Of a stretch of DNA of 64,000 nucleotides, positions 35,661-48,217 are shown one piece after another. The position numbers and the translations under genes are program-made. The stretch is from Aricia agestis (taxonomy: Eukaryota; Arthropoda; Insecta; Lepidoptera; Lycaenidae). The DNA is taken from the NCBI RefSeq assembly GCF_905147365.1, contig NC_056423.1, positions 848,501 through 912,500 on the forward strand, in the 5' to 3' direction. Numbering within the stretch: the first letter of the stretch is position 1; each line of letters starts with the position of its first letter. The notes beneath the pieces were generated by a model. That model had not been told where the DNA came from. It saw nothing but the letters and a program-made list of their open reading frames with translations, and made no database searches.

Positions 35661-36930
35661 GTTCACATGGTGAAATATGCATTTTACAGAAATTAAATAC
35701 GAGTCCTTTCTTTCTAAAGGATTTTGAAATGGTGATGTTCTTATTCCATTGGCATTAGTGTAAGAGCACACTGAAGCAAAACAAAACAAGACCTGACTTG
35801 GATTACTACAAGCAATCTATTTTAGATTAAATATTTTTTCAATTTTATATCCATCGCTGCGAGTAATCATATTTCGATGTAAGCTAGCTGTATTGTGAAA
35901 ATGTTTGTCTAAAGTCTTTTAATTTGCTTACAAAGAAGATAAAATAATATTAAAATTGATGATGCTGATGATATCTGTAGTGGATTTATAAAATGGTTCT
36001 TCAGTAGTGGTGGTGTATAATCCTGCTGAGACGATACCACTTCAGTGTATCAACAACAATATCAATAATGTGGATATACCCTATAAAGAGCCTTTAAAAT
36101 CAAATTATTTTCTTAAAATACCAACAATGGAGGTCAAATTTTGTTAAAAACATTATAAAATGTGTGTTTTACTTTAATTTTTATACATCGATGACGTATT
36201 AAAAAAGATTTAAGCATAGCAAAACAGTGCTTGTTACCAAGACTGGAAAAATTATGGTTGATGTGCTAAATGTTGCAGTAAAAGTTGCAATTTATCGATT
36301 AAATTTTTCTTAATGTAAATTTTGCATCATTTTTTTAATTTGTTCAAAAACACCATGACATAAAGTCATTTAGTAATATGTATTTTAATTTTTTTCTATT
36401 TTTTTATTATATAAAAAATAAGCAGAATATCTGGCAAAATTTTGCCAATAACATACATCCACATCTTGACAACCGTATCGGAATTGCACGAAGCTGGCCG
36501 ATAATCGGCGAAGACCGTGGGAACTGCACTTAGCATATCATTTCCTTGCACAATACCGGCTACCTTTGTTTTTAAGTGTTTTGAAATTTGAATTCAGAAT
36601 TGAGATTTTAGAATTTTAAATTCGGCCTGCAGCGTAACATCTATAATGGTACTAGATGGTCCAGCAAACGATGTTGTGTCTATTTTGTGGGAACGTGAAC
36701 GAGAGCCTTAATATCTTCCAAGCTAGAAGCTGTCACATCAAACGTTGTAATTAAAACTCAGCGAAAAATAATAACAGCGGACTTAAAATAGTCATATTTT
36801 ACAATTCCTCTCAAATCAATATTATTGAGTAAATGAATTGCCAAAACTGTCAAACTGACGAATGTCAAATTAGTACGAATTACTGGACATAAATTGCAAG
36901 CAGAGTGACCATTTTGCCTTTTTTTTAAAT

Positions 36931-36959
36931 GAATCATATTATGATTCATAATATGATTC
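36931..36959. repeat. Perfect palindrome, 14-bp arms, 1-nt spacer
   Basis: GAATCATATTATGA and its exact reverse complement around one T. Confidence 0.9.
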
Positions 36960-37847
36960 TCCAAAGCGACCATTTTAGCCCCGCTGCTGGAAGAGTTTCT
37001 GTGTCACAAGACACGTCGCTGATTATTACGCGTCCCGAGGAATCTGCGTTAATTTTGTAGTTTAAAGATATTATTTTACAATTATTAGTACCAGCAATAA
37101 AGGTTTTTAATGTATTATTACGAGGCATTTACGCAGTACGATATAAAACAAGCTGGAATTACATGGGGATTATTTAGTAATCGTCAAAGAATTTCAAACA
37201 TTAACTAAGCGTGGATAAACTTTGAGTGAGAAGCTGTCAGAGCGTCATACTATTCTTATGGCAGCTTAGCGTAAGGTATTAAGAGGAGACACTAGGGCCG
37301 TTTTTCCAAACAAACGTTTTACCCTGTTTAATGCTGGTAGAGTTATAATTTTTTTCTTGAATATCTATGGCCACTATTAGCATGTCCCTATGTTTTCTTT
37401 CCTGTCATAATTTAATTATTCAAAACTGTGTTTAAACACCCAGAAAACAAATTTGGCTAGATTTAACTACAAAAAAGACACAGCTCAAGTCTTGATTATT
37501 TATAAAAAAAATACTTAAATCGGTTTGTTTAGTGAAGTCTATATTAATAGGTTTCCGCGCGATGAATGAATTTTTGCGCAGCGAAGTTACGAAATTCTAC
37601 AAAGTAAAGAATAATCATAAATCGAACTTCACGTTATTACAACTTGTTACAACATTACACAACAGATCAGCAGTACTGATACACTAAATGCTAGCTTAAC
37701 CTATGTATCTAATACCAATACCTCGGCTGTAAATTACCAATTATTCACTAATTTGACGTTAATATTTGTAAAGTTGTAGTCGTTAGCGGTACTCAATTTT
37801 AATTAGGTATTCGCGACACTTGAATATCTTTCTGTATCCTTATTTAA

Positions 37848-38037
37848 TGTTATAAATGTGAAAGTGTGTATGTCTTTTACCTTTTCTAGCTTGAAAGGTG
37901 AACCTATTTAGAAGAAGTTTAGTAGATATACTTTGAGGGCCGGGAAAATACTGAGAATAGTTTTTATTGCAGAAAAGCATATCTACGGTTCTGGTACCAT
38001 AAACGAATTTTAGCGCAATGGAGTTGCGGGCGTCTTC
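37848..38037 (+). mobile_element. HEL-2 copy, diverged
   Basis: ATAAATGTGAAAGTGTGTATG, then TACGGTTCTGGTACCATAAA and CAATGGAGTTGCGGGCGTCT. Confidence 0.6.
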
Positions 38038-38165
38038 CTATCAAAAATATTTTTAACTTCACTACAAGCTTTTTAGAAGAAGATGCAGACAATAAGCTTC
38101 TTACCATAAAATATATTTAACTGACTTTCTAGATAGTATAACATAAGTAACCCACTTAAAATTTA

Positions 38166-38463
38166 TACGTGGGAGAGCCATGCTTCGGCACGAATGGGCT
38201 GGCTTGACCGGAGAAATACCACGTTCTCACAGAAAGCCGGCGTGAAACAGCGCTTGCGCTGTGTTTCGCCGAGTGAGTGAGTTTACCGGAGGCCCAATCC
38301 CCTACCCTATTCCTTTCCCTACTCTCCCCTATTCCCTTCCCTTCCCTTCTCTACCCTCCCCTATTACCCTATTCCCTCTTAAAAGGCCGGCAACACACTT
38401 GCAGCTCTTCTGATGCTGCGAGTGTCCATGGGCGACGGAAGTTGCTTTCCACCAGGTGACCCG
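38166..38463 (+). mobile_element. SINE-2 copy, 3' tail missing
   Basis: The 5' end is intact (TACGTGGGAGAGCC). It stops at CAGGTGACCCG without the last 30 bp and A-run, so it was deleted after insertion or joined elsewhere. Confidence 0.8.
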
Positions 38464-39282
38464 AAGCCTATGAAAATTGCCATAAAATATTAGTAAGCTC
38501 ATAATTATGTAAACCGAATTTATAATAAGCCAGAGTAGACGTGTGAAACTATGTTTTATTCAAATATTTAATTCACAACATAAATCTGTATTATGCGCTG
38601 TTAGTTTAGTAAGCGTTTATTAATAATACTAATTTATTATTAGGTGTTATTAATAGATACATAGTGAGTATTATTAAATATAAATCGTATCTAATTTGTT
38701 AACGAAATTGTCGGTCGCGACGGGTGGCGACTATTTTCCATATTTTTATTACTTTATTTTATTTTACTGTTTTATGTGACTTACTGTTCTTTGCTTTTAA
38801 ATCAATGTCTAAGTTAAGGCTACGCGTAACCAGGGTCATATATGTATTTTAAAAATTCGAATAATGAGAATATTTTTTATGTTGCTTGTGGTTTGTATGC
38901 TGACAATTATTGGCATTGTAAATATTTTAAGATGAAAAATTTTGATTCAATATACATTTTGAAAAAATTCTGTAAACTAAGCAACGGCAGAAGCGCCTAG
39001 GACAAATTACGTCATTAAATTAGATCACCCAAATCGACGCACTGACACAATAAATTGAGCCTTTTACACGATCACGATGGAACTTCAAGTAACTTAAAGT
39101 ATTTTTATAGAAATGACGCCACAAAAAGATAGACGTTTTTATGTTCCGTATAAAATAATTTAGATTAAACAAAAAAATCATATATTCAGATTATTCGAAT
39201 ATAAATTTTTTTTATTGAAAAATATTTGAATGATTCGAATAATACTAAACTTGCACCTGTTAAAGTGACATAAGTGACTTAC

Positions 39283-39464
39283 CCTGTTGAAAGTAGTTGG
39301 ACTTCCTCACATACACGCAGACTAGGGCCATGAGCTGCAGCTGCGACAGTCGCTGTCGCGTGGACGGCGGCAGCGGCAGCAGGTCGCGCAGGTTGGCGAT
39401 CTCGGCGTTAATCAGGTCGCGCCGGAGCTTGCTCGCGCCTTTGGTTGATTTGCCCTGATCGAAC
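39283..39464 (-). CDS. dysf: dysfusion exon: bHLH DNA-binding domain
   Basis: A 182-nt exon that starts with the last base of a codon, holds 60 full codons and ends with the first G of the next. It encodes a complete bHLH: basic region KSTKGASKLRRDLINAE, helix 1 IANLRDLLPL, loop PPSTRQR, helix 2 LSQLQLMALVCVYVRKSNYF. The STKGASK-RRD-INAEI-NL basic region and a second helix ending in VRK mark Dysfusion/NPAS4 among bHLH-PAS factors. These act in the nucleus as dimers with Tango/ARNT; in flies Dysfusion works in tracheal fusion cells and leg joints. The acceptor is ctttccctcag and the donor CAGG/gtaagt. In-frame codons upstream of the acceptor (39465-39511) are intronic. The initiator exon was not found. 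Confidence 0.95.
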
Positions 39465-40099
39465 CTGAGGGAAAGCGGAGGTTTTAGTATAAAGATATGG
39501 GTGCTCAACATTTTTGTGCAAGTGTAAATATAATCGGGGTGTTTAACATTTATTTATTTATTTAATTAATACAAACAAACAAAATAAAAATTACTGTTTC
39601 ACATCGGTTTGTATTGTTAGAATTTTTCCAACATATACAAAATATGGAAATAAGAGTCATCACTCCTAATCTTTGCTTTTTCGTGTAGGGAATCTTAAAG
39701 ATATAAAACTTTTATATAAATAAATAAAAATAAACTAAAACGGTTTTATTTCGGTCCAAATATGTATAAGAATTTTGTTTTTCAAATTCTCAGAAAAGGA
39801 AAAAAAAAGTGCTGAAGAAAATACCCCAACTAAAATCCTACAAAAAACATTATCAATGATTAGCTTTAGATAGCATAGTCTGTACTATTTTGGCGTAGCT
39901 TGTGCTATTGTCAATGGTTTTTACATGAGATATTTAAGCGACATCAGCTCGTACAAAAGGCAGGTGTCGTAAACATTTGACGTGAATCAATTTGTCCGAT
40001 CCGAGCCGGTCCGCCGATTCGTTCCGGACATAATCATTTCGGTAATTTATTGTTATAGTTCAGTTGAGACATAGTATGTTAGATCTTTTTTAGCTCAAC

Positions 40100-40292
40100 T
40101 ATACAGGATGTAACGAAATTAAGTGATAATACTTTAGGGTGTGTATGTGTCACTTATATAGAGTTTACTGTGGAAGAAGCAGCGCTTCACGACGCTCAGG
40201 CGCCTACCCATACAAATCACAAAAAAAAGCTCTTTCAGAGCTGCTACTTATACAGTGAAGTGTTATTACTTAGTTTTGTTACACGCTGTATA
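40100..40292. mobile_element. MITE-1 copy with internal deletion
   Basis: Ends TATACAGGATGTAAC / GTTACACGCTGTATA. The right arm has lost about 70 bp (193 versus about 265 bp). Confidence 0.8.
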
Positions 40293-40582
40293 GGACTTAT
40301 TTTAGGTCAAGCATTTAGTATAGGTATTTTATCATACGCAAAATCTGACGAATATAAGGCTTGATTTATAAATGCGTTCGCACGAACGAGTGGTTTGGCC
40401 AACAAGCAATTGTATGTGAACAGGGGCGTGACCGTGCCGCGCCGCTATTTCAGGAAATGGTTACATAGAATTGCTTGTGATCTCATTGTGTTGCGCCTTG
40501 CGGCCGGGCCGCTCTATTGCGCGGACGCATAATATTAAATTTTCTTTTAGCGCTCAATTCCTACGATTATTTAGTTGTTACT

Positions 40583-40844
40583 ATAAAGTTAACATATCTA
40601 GAGGAATAGAGAAACAAAGGCGAGCAAGCGAGATGTCACTATTAGTAACACTGCGTGGTAAAAAGAGATGTGCGATACATGATAGCACAACCAATTTTTT
40701 TCGTCTGTTTGACGTCCAGTCGGCACGTTGACAATTTATTGTCTTAGAAAGATGATCGTGTAAGTGTATATGTAAACAAATTTTACACACAGACGTAAAT
40801 CAATTTCGATTTCGTTTGACAGCTCGAGATTGTTTGTATGGTTG
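40583..40844 (+). repeat. Dispersed repeat R, copy A (no inner hairpin)
   Basis: Matches 51962-52263 in opposite orientation over about 260 bp (GCAAGCGAGATGTCACTA, GACGTCCAGTCGGCAC, TTGACAGCTCGA). At the point where copy B has a 65-bp hairpin, copy A has only one arm (GTTGACAATTTATTG...AGAAAGATG). Confidence 0.85.
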
Positions 40845-41991
40845 TTGCAAAGCATAAACATATTCACATACTGGCAAATTAACAAATGTAATAAAAGTAA
40901 GTGGTTAAAATCCATTAACAATTTACTTCCTAATGTTAAGTAATAAGTAATAACTGATACAATTATTGTAATACTTCCTAAATATGGACCTTGTATGTAA
41001 TTGAACTTATAGACACGTAGAGGTCAAAGTTGCGTGGCATTTTGTACTCATCAATGATATTTCTTTGTAATTTTTTTTTTGCGCCAGCTCTACGAATAAA
41101 CCAGAAGTAATAATAAAAATATTACAAATACAAAAATACTTTATTCTTACATCCAGACTGTAATTAAAAAACCGCACTGTGACAGAATAAGTTAGATAAT
41201 ATTTTTGTCCTTTTCTGTCAACCTACTTTTCTAACGTGTGGGATAGGGATAAAACGTTTTTAACCTCTTTATACACAGTGGGACTTAATTAAAAAAAATA
41301 AAAAGTTTTTGTAATTATAAATCAATATACAAAGTTTAACGTGCCTTAAAGCGTTTTTGTCACAATTATTATTGGCGACAGTCAAACACAATAAACTCCA
41401 ATATTAACTTAGCTTCAGCTTAGGAGTCACAATTATTATTAGCCTTATTTCCGTGGTGCTCCCCCTTAAGTTCTCTGACTTTCGGTCATTGCAACTTTGT
41501 GTTGTCTCCCGCTTTGTATGGGTTTTTTGTGTGATTTGTAAGGAACACACACACACACACTGTATAGAAAGTATCATACAATTTACTTTTAATTATACAT
41601 TATTTATCTTCATATCAAATATCTTAGTGACACATCTCCAGCTTGGACTATAGTCAATCTACCATCAGTGGCTACAACCACTGAAAATTATCTTCTAACT
41701 GACAGTCCATCAAAGAGTAGTTATGAGTTTGACAACTGTTTATAGCTCATGACCTCCTTGTCAGGTATATTATGTTGTCAGCCACTTGATATGAGCAATT
41801 AACTATTCATTATGTTCAAATGTTCATTAAAATATAACATTCATAGGTTGTAAATGTACTTATTATCAAATAAGATATCTTCTATTCATATTTTTATCAT
41901 GAAAGTGTGTCTTGTGATATCTATCTGCGCGTTTAAGATAATTTTTATCCCGGAAAATTCTATGAGAATTTTTGCTCTCATGAAACTAGCA

Positions 41992-42379
41992 AAACTAGTA
42001 ACTAATAATAATAATAGCTCCCACACCGGTTTCGGTGACGGTGGCCGATTTATTGAAACCAGACCAGCTACGCAGGAGTAATTTTATAGTGCCCAGTGTG
42101 TGCGCAGTACACAAGAGTACTCTCTATTCCTTTACTCTCATAACCCAGTGGGACGGAAGACCGACACGACTGGCGAGACATCAGGCGCAGGACCGGCATG
42201 TAAAAACATGCCCATCCGACGCATGGATCATCTAACTTGTCAGACAATCAGGTGATCAGCCTTCATTGTCCTAACCAAACATGGAAATAACATGTTTCCA
42301 ACGCGGGAATCGAACCCACGACCTCCGAGTCAAGAGCCGCGCTCTATACCACTAGACCACGAAGGCGAAACTAGTAACT
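41992..42379 (-). mobile_element. SINE-1, full copy with 12-bp target duplication
   Basis: Body 42004-42367, minus strand: (AAT)n tail, then the body, then the tRNA-like head with B and A boxes near the right end. The 12-bp duplication AAACTAGTAACT lies at 41992-42003 and 42368-42379 and abuts the SINE on both sides. The apparent ORF 42035-42235 is not a gene. Confidence 0.92.
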
Positions 42380-43380
42380 GTATAGTCAATAAAATAGTTA
42401 AGTAAATAATACTAAAACAATAGTAAACTAATAGTTAAATAATCCATGAAGTGTAATTTTCGAATTTTGGTAAGCATTTAAAAACTCCCAAAACATAATA
42501 TAGCATAACTCTGGTATTCCTAAGCATTCTATAATGACTATGTCTTTGTAGCTAGGTACCAAAGTTAGTCCTAGCTAATAGGAGTTAAGTATTGGACTCT
42601 TAACTTAACACAAATAAAGTAAACCAAGCATTTTTGCGAAGACAGACTGAGGATGCAATAATAATAATAATTATTTTATTCAAATTCGAAGTTTAAAATA
42701 GCTTCAAAATTACAAACACTTGACCTCACCGTGAGTTATATGACCTTCGTCCTTGACGTGACCTCTGACCTCTGACCCCAGTAGCATACGAAGGGATAGA
42801 TGGTATGAGTCATACGGTAATTTATCATTGTTAGAAAAGGGCCATTATCACACAGAAACTTTTCTTCGAAGATTTCTTTGTATACTTGGAAAATCTTTGT
42901 TTTTTTATACTCTACTGCTTAAAACTTACTTTAATGTATGTTTATTCCATAAAATAGCAAAAATATCCCTAAAACTACAGTTAAAGCAAATTTTGTAACA
43001 AAAGACATCAACGCGTGCGAAGCTTTCATAAAGAACGTTGAGCTGAAAATTAATTGTAGAGACTTTATTTATTTTATTTTATTTTTGCATCATTTTATTT
43101 ATTTTTTTACTTTTATATTATAATACATTTACCAAAATTCCATACTCAATAACAATAAAATTTACCGCATTTTTAGCATAAAATACATTCTTAAAAACAA
43201 TGCTCGCGTACAATACGGGAAAACATTCGAGGCAAAAATCAGGTTCTGAAATAACTGTACCCGCGGGTTCCCACGTCAGGAGTTGAAAGGGATCAATCAA
43301 GCGATGTATTTGTTGGTTCTTATTAGCTAATAATGGGCCACGCGATGTGCTATCCTGAGAGAGCAATTTCGCGTTTTTGT

Positions 43381-44275
43381 GGGAAAGCCGGCGTGTGTGA
43401 GCTCTACATTTGTTTAAATTGTTTAATGTAGAGTACTGGATTTTTGTTGTGTTTTATGTTTTTTTTATTTAAATAAGATTATGTATTGATTTTTTTACAT
43501 TTGTTTTTTTTTTGGGAAAGCCGGCGTGTGTGAGCTCTACATTTGTTTAAATTGTTTAATGTAGAGTACTGGATTTTTCATGTGTTTTATGTTTTTTTTT
43601 ATTTAATAAGAAAAATCAATATTACATTGATTTTTCTTTTACATTTGATTTTTTGTGGGATAGCCGGCGTGTGTGGGCTCTAAATTTTTTAAATGGTTTG
43701 AGACAATGTAGAGTACTGAATTGTTCTTTCAGTTTTTTTTAATTTAATAAAATTTACATTGATTTATTTTATATTCCGTTACTTCTTAGATTTTTTAATA
43801 TTAGGTGTTTTCATAGGTACTTGATAAAAATGCTAAAAATATCCTTTATACAGAATGTAACAAAAACAAGTGATAATACTTTAGGGTGTGTACGTGTTCC
43901 TTGTAGAGAGTTCACTGTGAAAGTAGCAGCGCTGAAAGACCAAAATTTTTTTTCACTTTTGTATGGGGAAACTCGTGACGCTCGGGCCCTTGCCCATACA
44001 AAAGTGAAAAATATTTTTCGTCTTTCAGCGCTGCTACTTTCACAATGAACTCTCTACAAGGAACACGTACCCACCCAAAAGTATTATCACTTATTTTTGT
44101 TACACCCTGTATATAATAGTATGACAAAATATAATGACGCTAATTAAGCGATATCATTGTTGGTTCTTATCAGCTAATAATAATGGGCCACGCGAAAAGC
44201 CGGCGTGTGAGCTCTACATGTGTTTAAATTGTTTAATGTAGAGTACTGGATTTTTGTTGTTTTTTGTTTTTTTTT
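43381..44275 (+). repeat. About 135-bp tandem repeat, 3 + 1 units, split by MITE-1
   Basis: Units start at 43381, 43514 and about 43657 (GGGAAAGCCGGCGTGTGTGA, GTTTAATGTAGAGTACTGGA, then T-rich). A fourth partial unit is at 44194, after a MITE-1 insertion. The segment before unit 1 (GTTGGTTCTTATTAGCTAAT, GGGCCACGCG) also recurs before unit 4, so the duplication includes that flank. Confidence 0.85.
43847..44113. mobile_element. MITE-1 foldback element
   Basis: A 267-bp copy with ends TATACAGAATGTAAC / GTTACACCCTGTATA and near-complete self-complementarity. Apparent ORFs on each strand (43821-44048 and 43912-44127) simply mirror one another. Confidence 0.88.
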
Positions 44276-44524
44276 TTTATTATTTGATTGATTGATAAGG
44301 CTCTATATTTGTAGAGTTCACTTTACATGCTTTTTATTTACCATAGTTATTTTTTAAACTATTGTTCTTTTAACTTTCTTAGGTACCTATAGAGAGAAAA
44401 TTTCCAAAATCTTCTGCACGTGTGAGATAACATTAAAATTCATTAGTTTAGAATTTTAAAGCCTAATGTTCGCACGTGTATTACAATTATTGTTTTAACA
44501 CACACAATTATTATAAAATACGTA

Positions 44525-44656
44525 TATATCCTTTCCCAGGACTCAAGTATACCAAACAGCAAAATCGGTTCAGTGGTTTGGGCATGAAGACGTAATAGAT
44601 AGATAAGAACGTAAGTGTTTTTGTCATTCAATTTTATAATAATATAAGTATGGATT
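44525..44656 (-). mobile_element. HEL-2 fragment
   Basis: CCTTTCCCAGGACTCAAGTA, AAAATCGGTTCAGTGGTTTG and AATATAAGTATGGA at the 5' end. Confidence 0.6.
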
Positions 44657-45344
44657 CCAAGTTTAAAAATATAAAAAAACTGTTTTCCTCATTGCCAAAA
44701 TTAATCATTGTAACAAAACAGTTACATTGAATCCACTTAGTAAAATAATTTGTCATATTAAAAATACTATGTGTCTAATTATATTATAGAGATTAATAAT
44801 ATTTTTTAATGAATTAGCATGAATCAATGACTTATATAAACATGAGTCAAGTACAGTTCTCAGAAAATATAATGACAAATTCCTACAATTATTTAAAATT
44901 ATGATTTTATTATATTATTATCTTTTGATCATACGCTACCTTCTTAACAAAAATGTTTCTTATTTAAAAATTCTTTATTATCTTAATATTTTTTCAGTGT
45001 TTGTTCCCAAGTTGCTTCCATATATATTTTTATTAATTCGCTATGCGTGAACGTAGATTAAAAACAATTTACGAGTATTAAACCAACTGACTGCACAACA
45101 ACTACTGTACAACGACGTACATTAATATGTACTTATAATAAAGAAAAAAGGTTCGATTCTTTGCATCTATTAGGAGAAATTGAAAAAAAATATTAGGATT
45201 TTTTTGCACAAACAGAAACCTAAGGACAACCTACTTTTTACCATAGAAAAATGTACGGTTTCTATAGGTATTTTTAACATTTGGGCAATATTATGGCCAT
45301 CGTTTGCTAGGTCAGTTTATGCAATCTATACCTTTTTTTTTTAA

Positions 45345-45455
45345 GCATTACGCATCCCCCGCCCTCTCGGGGGAAAGGGCAGGGATATGTCAGACTCCCT
45401 CCGCAGAGGTTTACCGACTAAAACCACCCCATGCCCTCGTCAACACTACACGGAT
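45345..45455. mobile_element. Possible retroelement fragment
   Basis: A GC-rich segment (CTCTCGGGGGAAAGGGCAG, ATATGTCAGACTCC, CGACTAAAACCACCCC) of a kind repeated in lepidopteran genomes. Only one copy is in the window, so this rests on recollection. Confidence 0.25.
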
Positions 45456-45467
45456 GCGATCCATACC

Positions 45468-45662
45468 TAATATTACAAATGCGAAAGTGTGTCTGTCTAT
45501 CACCTCTTCACGCCCAAACCGCTGAACCAATTTTGCTGAAATTTGCTACGGAGATACTATGAGTCCTTGGAAAGGACATAAGATACTTTTCATCCCGGAA
45601 AAATGTACGGTTCACGCGCGATCAACCAGTTTTGACGTAACGGAATTACGGGCGTCATCTAG
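45468..45662 (+). mobile_element. HEL-2, near-complete copy
   Basis: ATTACAAATGCGAAAGTGTG through GGTTCACGCGCGATCAACC to ATTACGGGCGTCATCTAG; the CTAG end is intact. Confidence 0.7.
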
Positions 45663-45663
45663 G

Positions 45664-46095
45664 TAACATAACCACAGTCCACAACTAGGTTCATGTTTAT
45701 ATTACCCTGGCTAAGGCGATGTTTGAAGTTCAAATAGTCCTTGTTAACTTCTCCCGTTTCCCACGATATAGCCAATAATTCAGACAATTTTCTAATATCA
45801 ACTTGTCTATGGTACAAGCCTTTGTGGTGAGAGTACCGACGAATCTTCTGTCGACTTTCGAGGCGCCGGAGTTCTGGCCGATGGATGTAGTCTATCGGAG
45901 GTTCCGGGGGAGACTCCGGAACGAAGCGAGTCACGTCGCCGGCAAAATGTGACAGTGTTAGTTTTTAAGTATATATAAATTATGTATGTTAGTTTTAAGT
46001 TATTTATTATATAATTATATGTATGTTAGATGTAAGGTATTTGTTATATGGGCCTCTGATGCCTGAATTAAATGATTTGATTTGATTTGATTTTG
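45664..46095 (-). other. Unassigned ORF and (TTTGA)n tail
   Basis: A minus-strand open frame of about 97 codons (ending 45659) reads THFVP-type start, then PPEPPIDYIHRPELRRLESR, KIRRYSHHKGLYHRQVDIRK and LLAISWETGEVNKD. It looks more like protein than most ORFs here. On the plus strand the same segment ends in TTAAATGATTTGATTTGATT, resembling a non-LTR retrotransposon 3' tail, so it could instead be a LINE 3' region. No family is recognised and no splice sites support an exon. Confidence 0.25.
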
Positions 46096-46303
46096 ATTTA
46101 ATAAGACATACCTGGATGTCCTTCCTCCTTTAAAGATATAAGATAGACAAGTGTGGCTGTTTACTGCTGTTAAGCTTTTTTTAATTAAGAAAGAAATAAG
46201 AAAAGAAGAGGTGAAGTTGCCAGACCTTCAGAGAAAATGATAATTTTGCAAATATTTCATTTTTGGTGCTAATTTTCTTGTCTTTCTAGTGATTAAAGGG
46301 TTT

Positions 46304-46488
46304 CCGAGATGAACAAGCAGCTTGGCGGCAAGCACGTACATTTTTGCTTGCTTCAAACATATAGACCGTTTACAATTGTTTGCTTGAGTCAAGCATTTAC
46401 GTGCTTGCTCAGCGCTTGGTGTGATTTTATATTTTTTGCTTTTGCTTGAAATCTACGTGCTTGCCGCCAAGTTACTTATTCATCTCGG
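46304..46488. mobile_element. MITE, CCGAGATGAACAAG ends
   Basis: Left CCGAGATGAACAAGCAGCTT, GGCGGCAAGCACGTA; right TACGTGCTTGCCGCC, AAGTTACTTATTCATCTCGG. Internal repeats of TTGCTTG. About 185 bp. Confidence 0.85.
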
Positions 46489-46530
46489 CATCCATTTAGA
46501 CTACATTTCATTACAGTGATACCTATAAAA

Positions 46531-46781
46531 TATACAAGACGTTAGTGTAAACACCATTATCCTTGAAACCATTAAATGAGCCCGTGAAAATGAACAACTT
46601 TTTCTATAAGAACAATGTTGGGAATTAAAAAAAATCCGTCTTCATACCCATACAAATTGCCGATCCGGGCATTTTTTTTTTGAGTTCCCAGCATAATTGT
46701 TCTCATAGAAAAAGTTGTTCATTTTGACGGGCTCATTTGATAGTTTCAAGGATAACGGTGTTTACACTAACACACTGTATA
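46531..46781. mobile_element. Foldback MITE with about 90-bp arms
   Basis: Arms share GTTAGTGTAAACACC, TTATCCTTGAAAC, AATGAGCCCGT and ATGAACAACTTTTTCTAT. The outer ends TATACA.../...TGTATA resemble MITE-1 termini. Confidence 0.85.
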
Positions 46782-48217
46782 ATACTAACAGAGTCGCTTC
46801 TTCAAAGATATTTATGTTTTTTTTTTAATGGAGTTAATCAAGTGGAAGTATAATACCTACAATACATGAATGACAAAAGTACAACACATATGGCAAAATA
46901 ACGTTCGCCGGGTACCTTATGTAGATCGCGTAATCTCTACCCTTACACCACAACAACTCTACATTTCCATGGTAACCGCATATCGGTACATGGTCGTATT
47001 GCCGCGTATGGACTATCTCTATGTTCTCTATAAATTCAACTATAGCCATGGTAGAGTCAGCTATGGTACAGTCTATTATGGTGTTACTTTTGTATTATCA
47101 TATAATTACTATTCCGAGTTGTATTGTTGATATTATTTTATAATATAGTGTGTAGGTTTCGTTATGTACCATCGAGGAAATTGATTCCTAGACAGTTGAT
47201 AGAACAAAAATTCAATGTTAATTGTATTTTGTCAACTGGGTTTGACGTAACGCGAACAAACTACGTAGGTACCCATCTGATAGTACTTACTTACTAAACT
47301 AGTCGCAAAGGAACTGAATAATGAGACATACATAAATATTATTAATTAGTATGTCAAAGTGGCATGCTTTTATTAATGAACAATATATTCTACGAAGGCT
47401 CTAACATGACCTAATTTTCATCTGTGAAAAAAATTAATGGTATCTGTGCAATTAATTTACAAATACAGATATTTTTAGGCAATTCATTTACAAACCAAAG
47501 TTTATCATGTTTACATCACACAGTGCATTTTTCGGAACGAAAACTGTCCAATGTTTTTACCCCATATTCAAAGAATTTACATACGAAATTTCGTCAATAA
47601 TATTAGATTTTAGGCCGCAAGGCACCATAAATGATGATGATGAAACACATACCAGGGGATAGTTAGAGTCAGTTATGATAGGTAACGATCGGTCAGTCCC
47701 CCCCTCAGTGCGGTCGCTCGAGGCGCCAATTCCCCATATCACACTAACTTGGCGCAGTTAGTGCCATGTTGGGTAAATATGTGTGTTGGTGTGTGTTTCC
47801 CGCGGTTTTGTGTTGTAGCCTGTAGGGGTGTAATCATATCACAATATGGCGTATATATTGAGTGTGTGTGTGTGTGTTTTTTGTTGTGACTTGTGGGGTA
47901 AAATGGGCGCGGTATTTTTTTTTTAATTATAAAATTGGGGCCGTTTATGGACTGTTCGTCCATATCCTTTTTTTGTTATTTTATTATTTAGATTTTTCGC
48001 ACGCATAATATTATGAATTTTAATTAATTGTGGTCCATCACGCCATGGCGTGGGTGTGGTATTTGGATTATATTATATTAAAATGACAGTGATCTGTGGT
48101 TCTAACATTTGAGAGTTTTAAAGCTTAATTTAATGAAGAGTTTGAAAGAAAATGTAGGGAGCTTATGGCAAAAAATAAATAAAGTTAAAGTTATAATCAT
48201 TACATGTATATAAGGGT

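Larger units (their letters stand above)
14304..39282 (-). other. dysf: 25-kb dysf intron, transposon-rich
   Basis: Donor CAACAGG/gtaagt at 39283 and acceptor ttgcag before 14303. It contains most SINE-2 and Helitron copies and several minisatellites, each listed separately. Stretches with nothing recognisable include 15041-16100, 18480-19574, 23451-24432, 25400-26350, 32250-33700, 34140-35060, 35665-37840 (apart from a short palindrome) and 38470-39282. Confidence 0.85.

Noticed and set aside
39465..39511. Upstream in-frame codons starting with ATG before the bHLH exon
   Set aside because: They lie before a strong acceptor (ctttccctcag), and the bHLH exon is entered in mid-codon; treating this ATG as the dysf start is less likely than an upstream exon.
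42300..42367. tRNA gene on the minus strand
   Set aside because: Same reason: it is the head of SINE-1.
43821..44127. Two near-identical ORFs on opposite strands
   Set aside because: They mirror each other because MITE-1 is a foldback element; no protein is implied.
47700..47730. Start exon of dysf in a GC-richer patch
   Set aside because: No ATG with a two-base-phase donor could be found; the patch looks like ordinary spacer.
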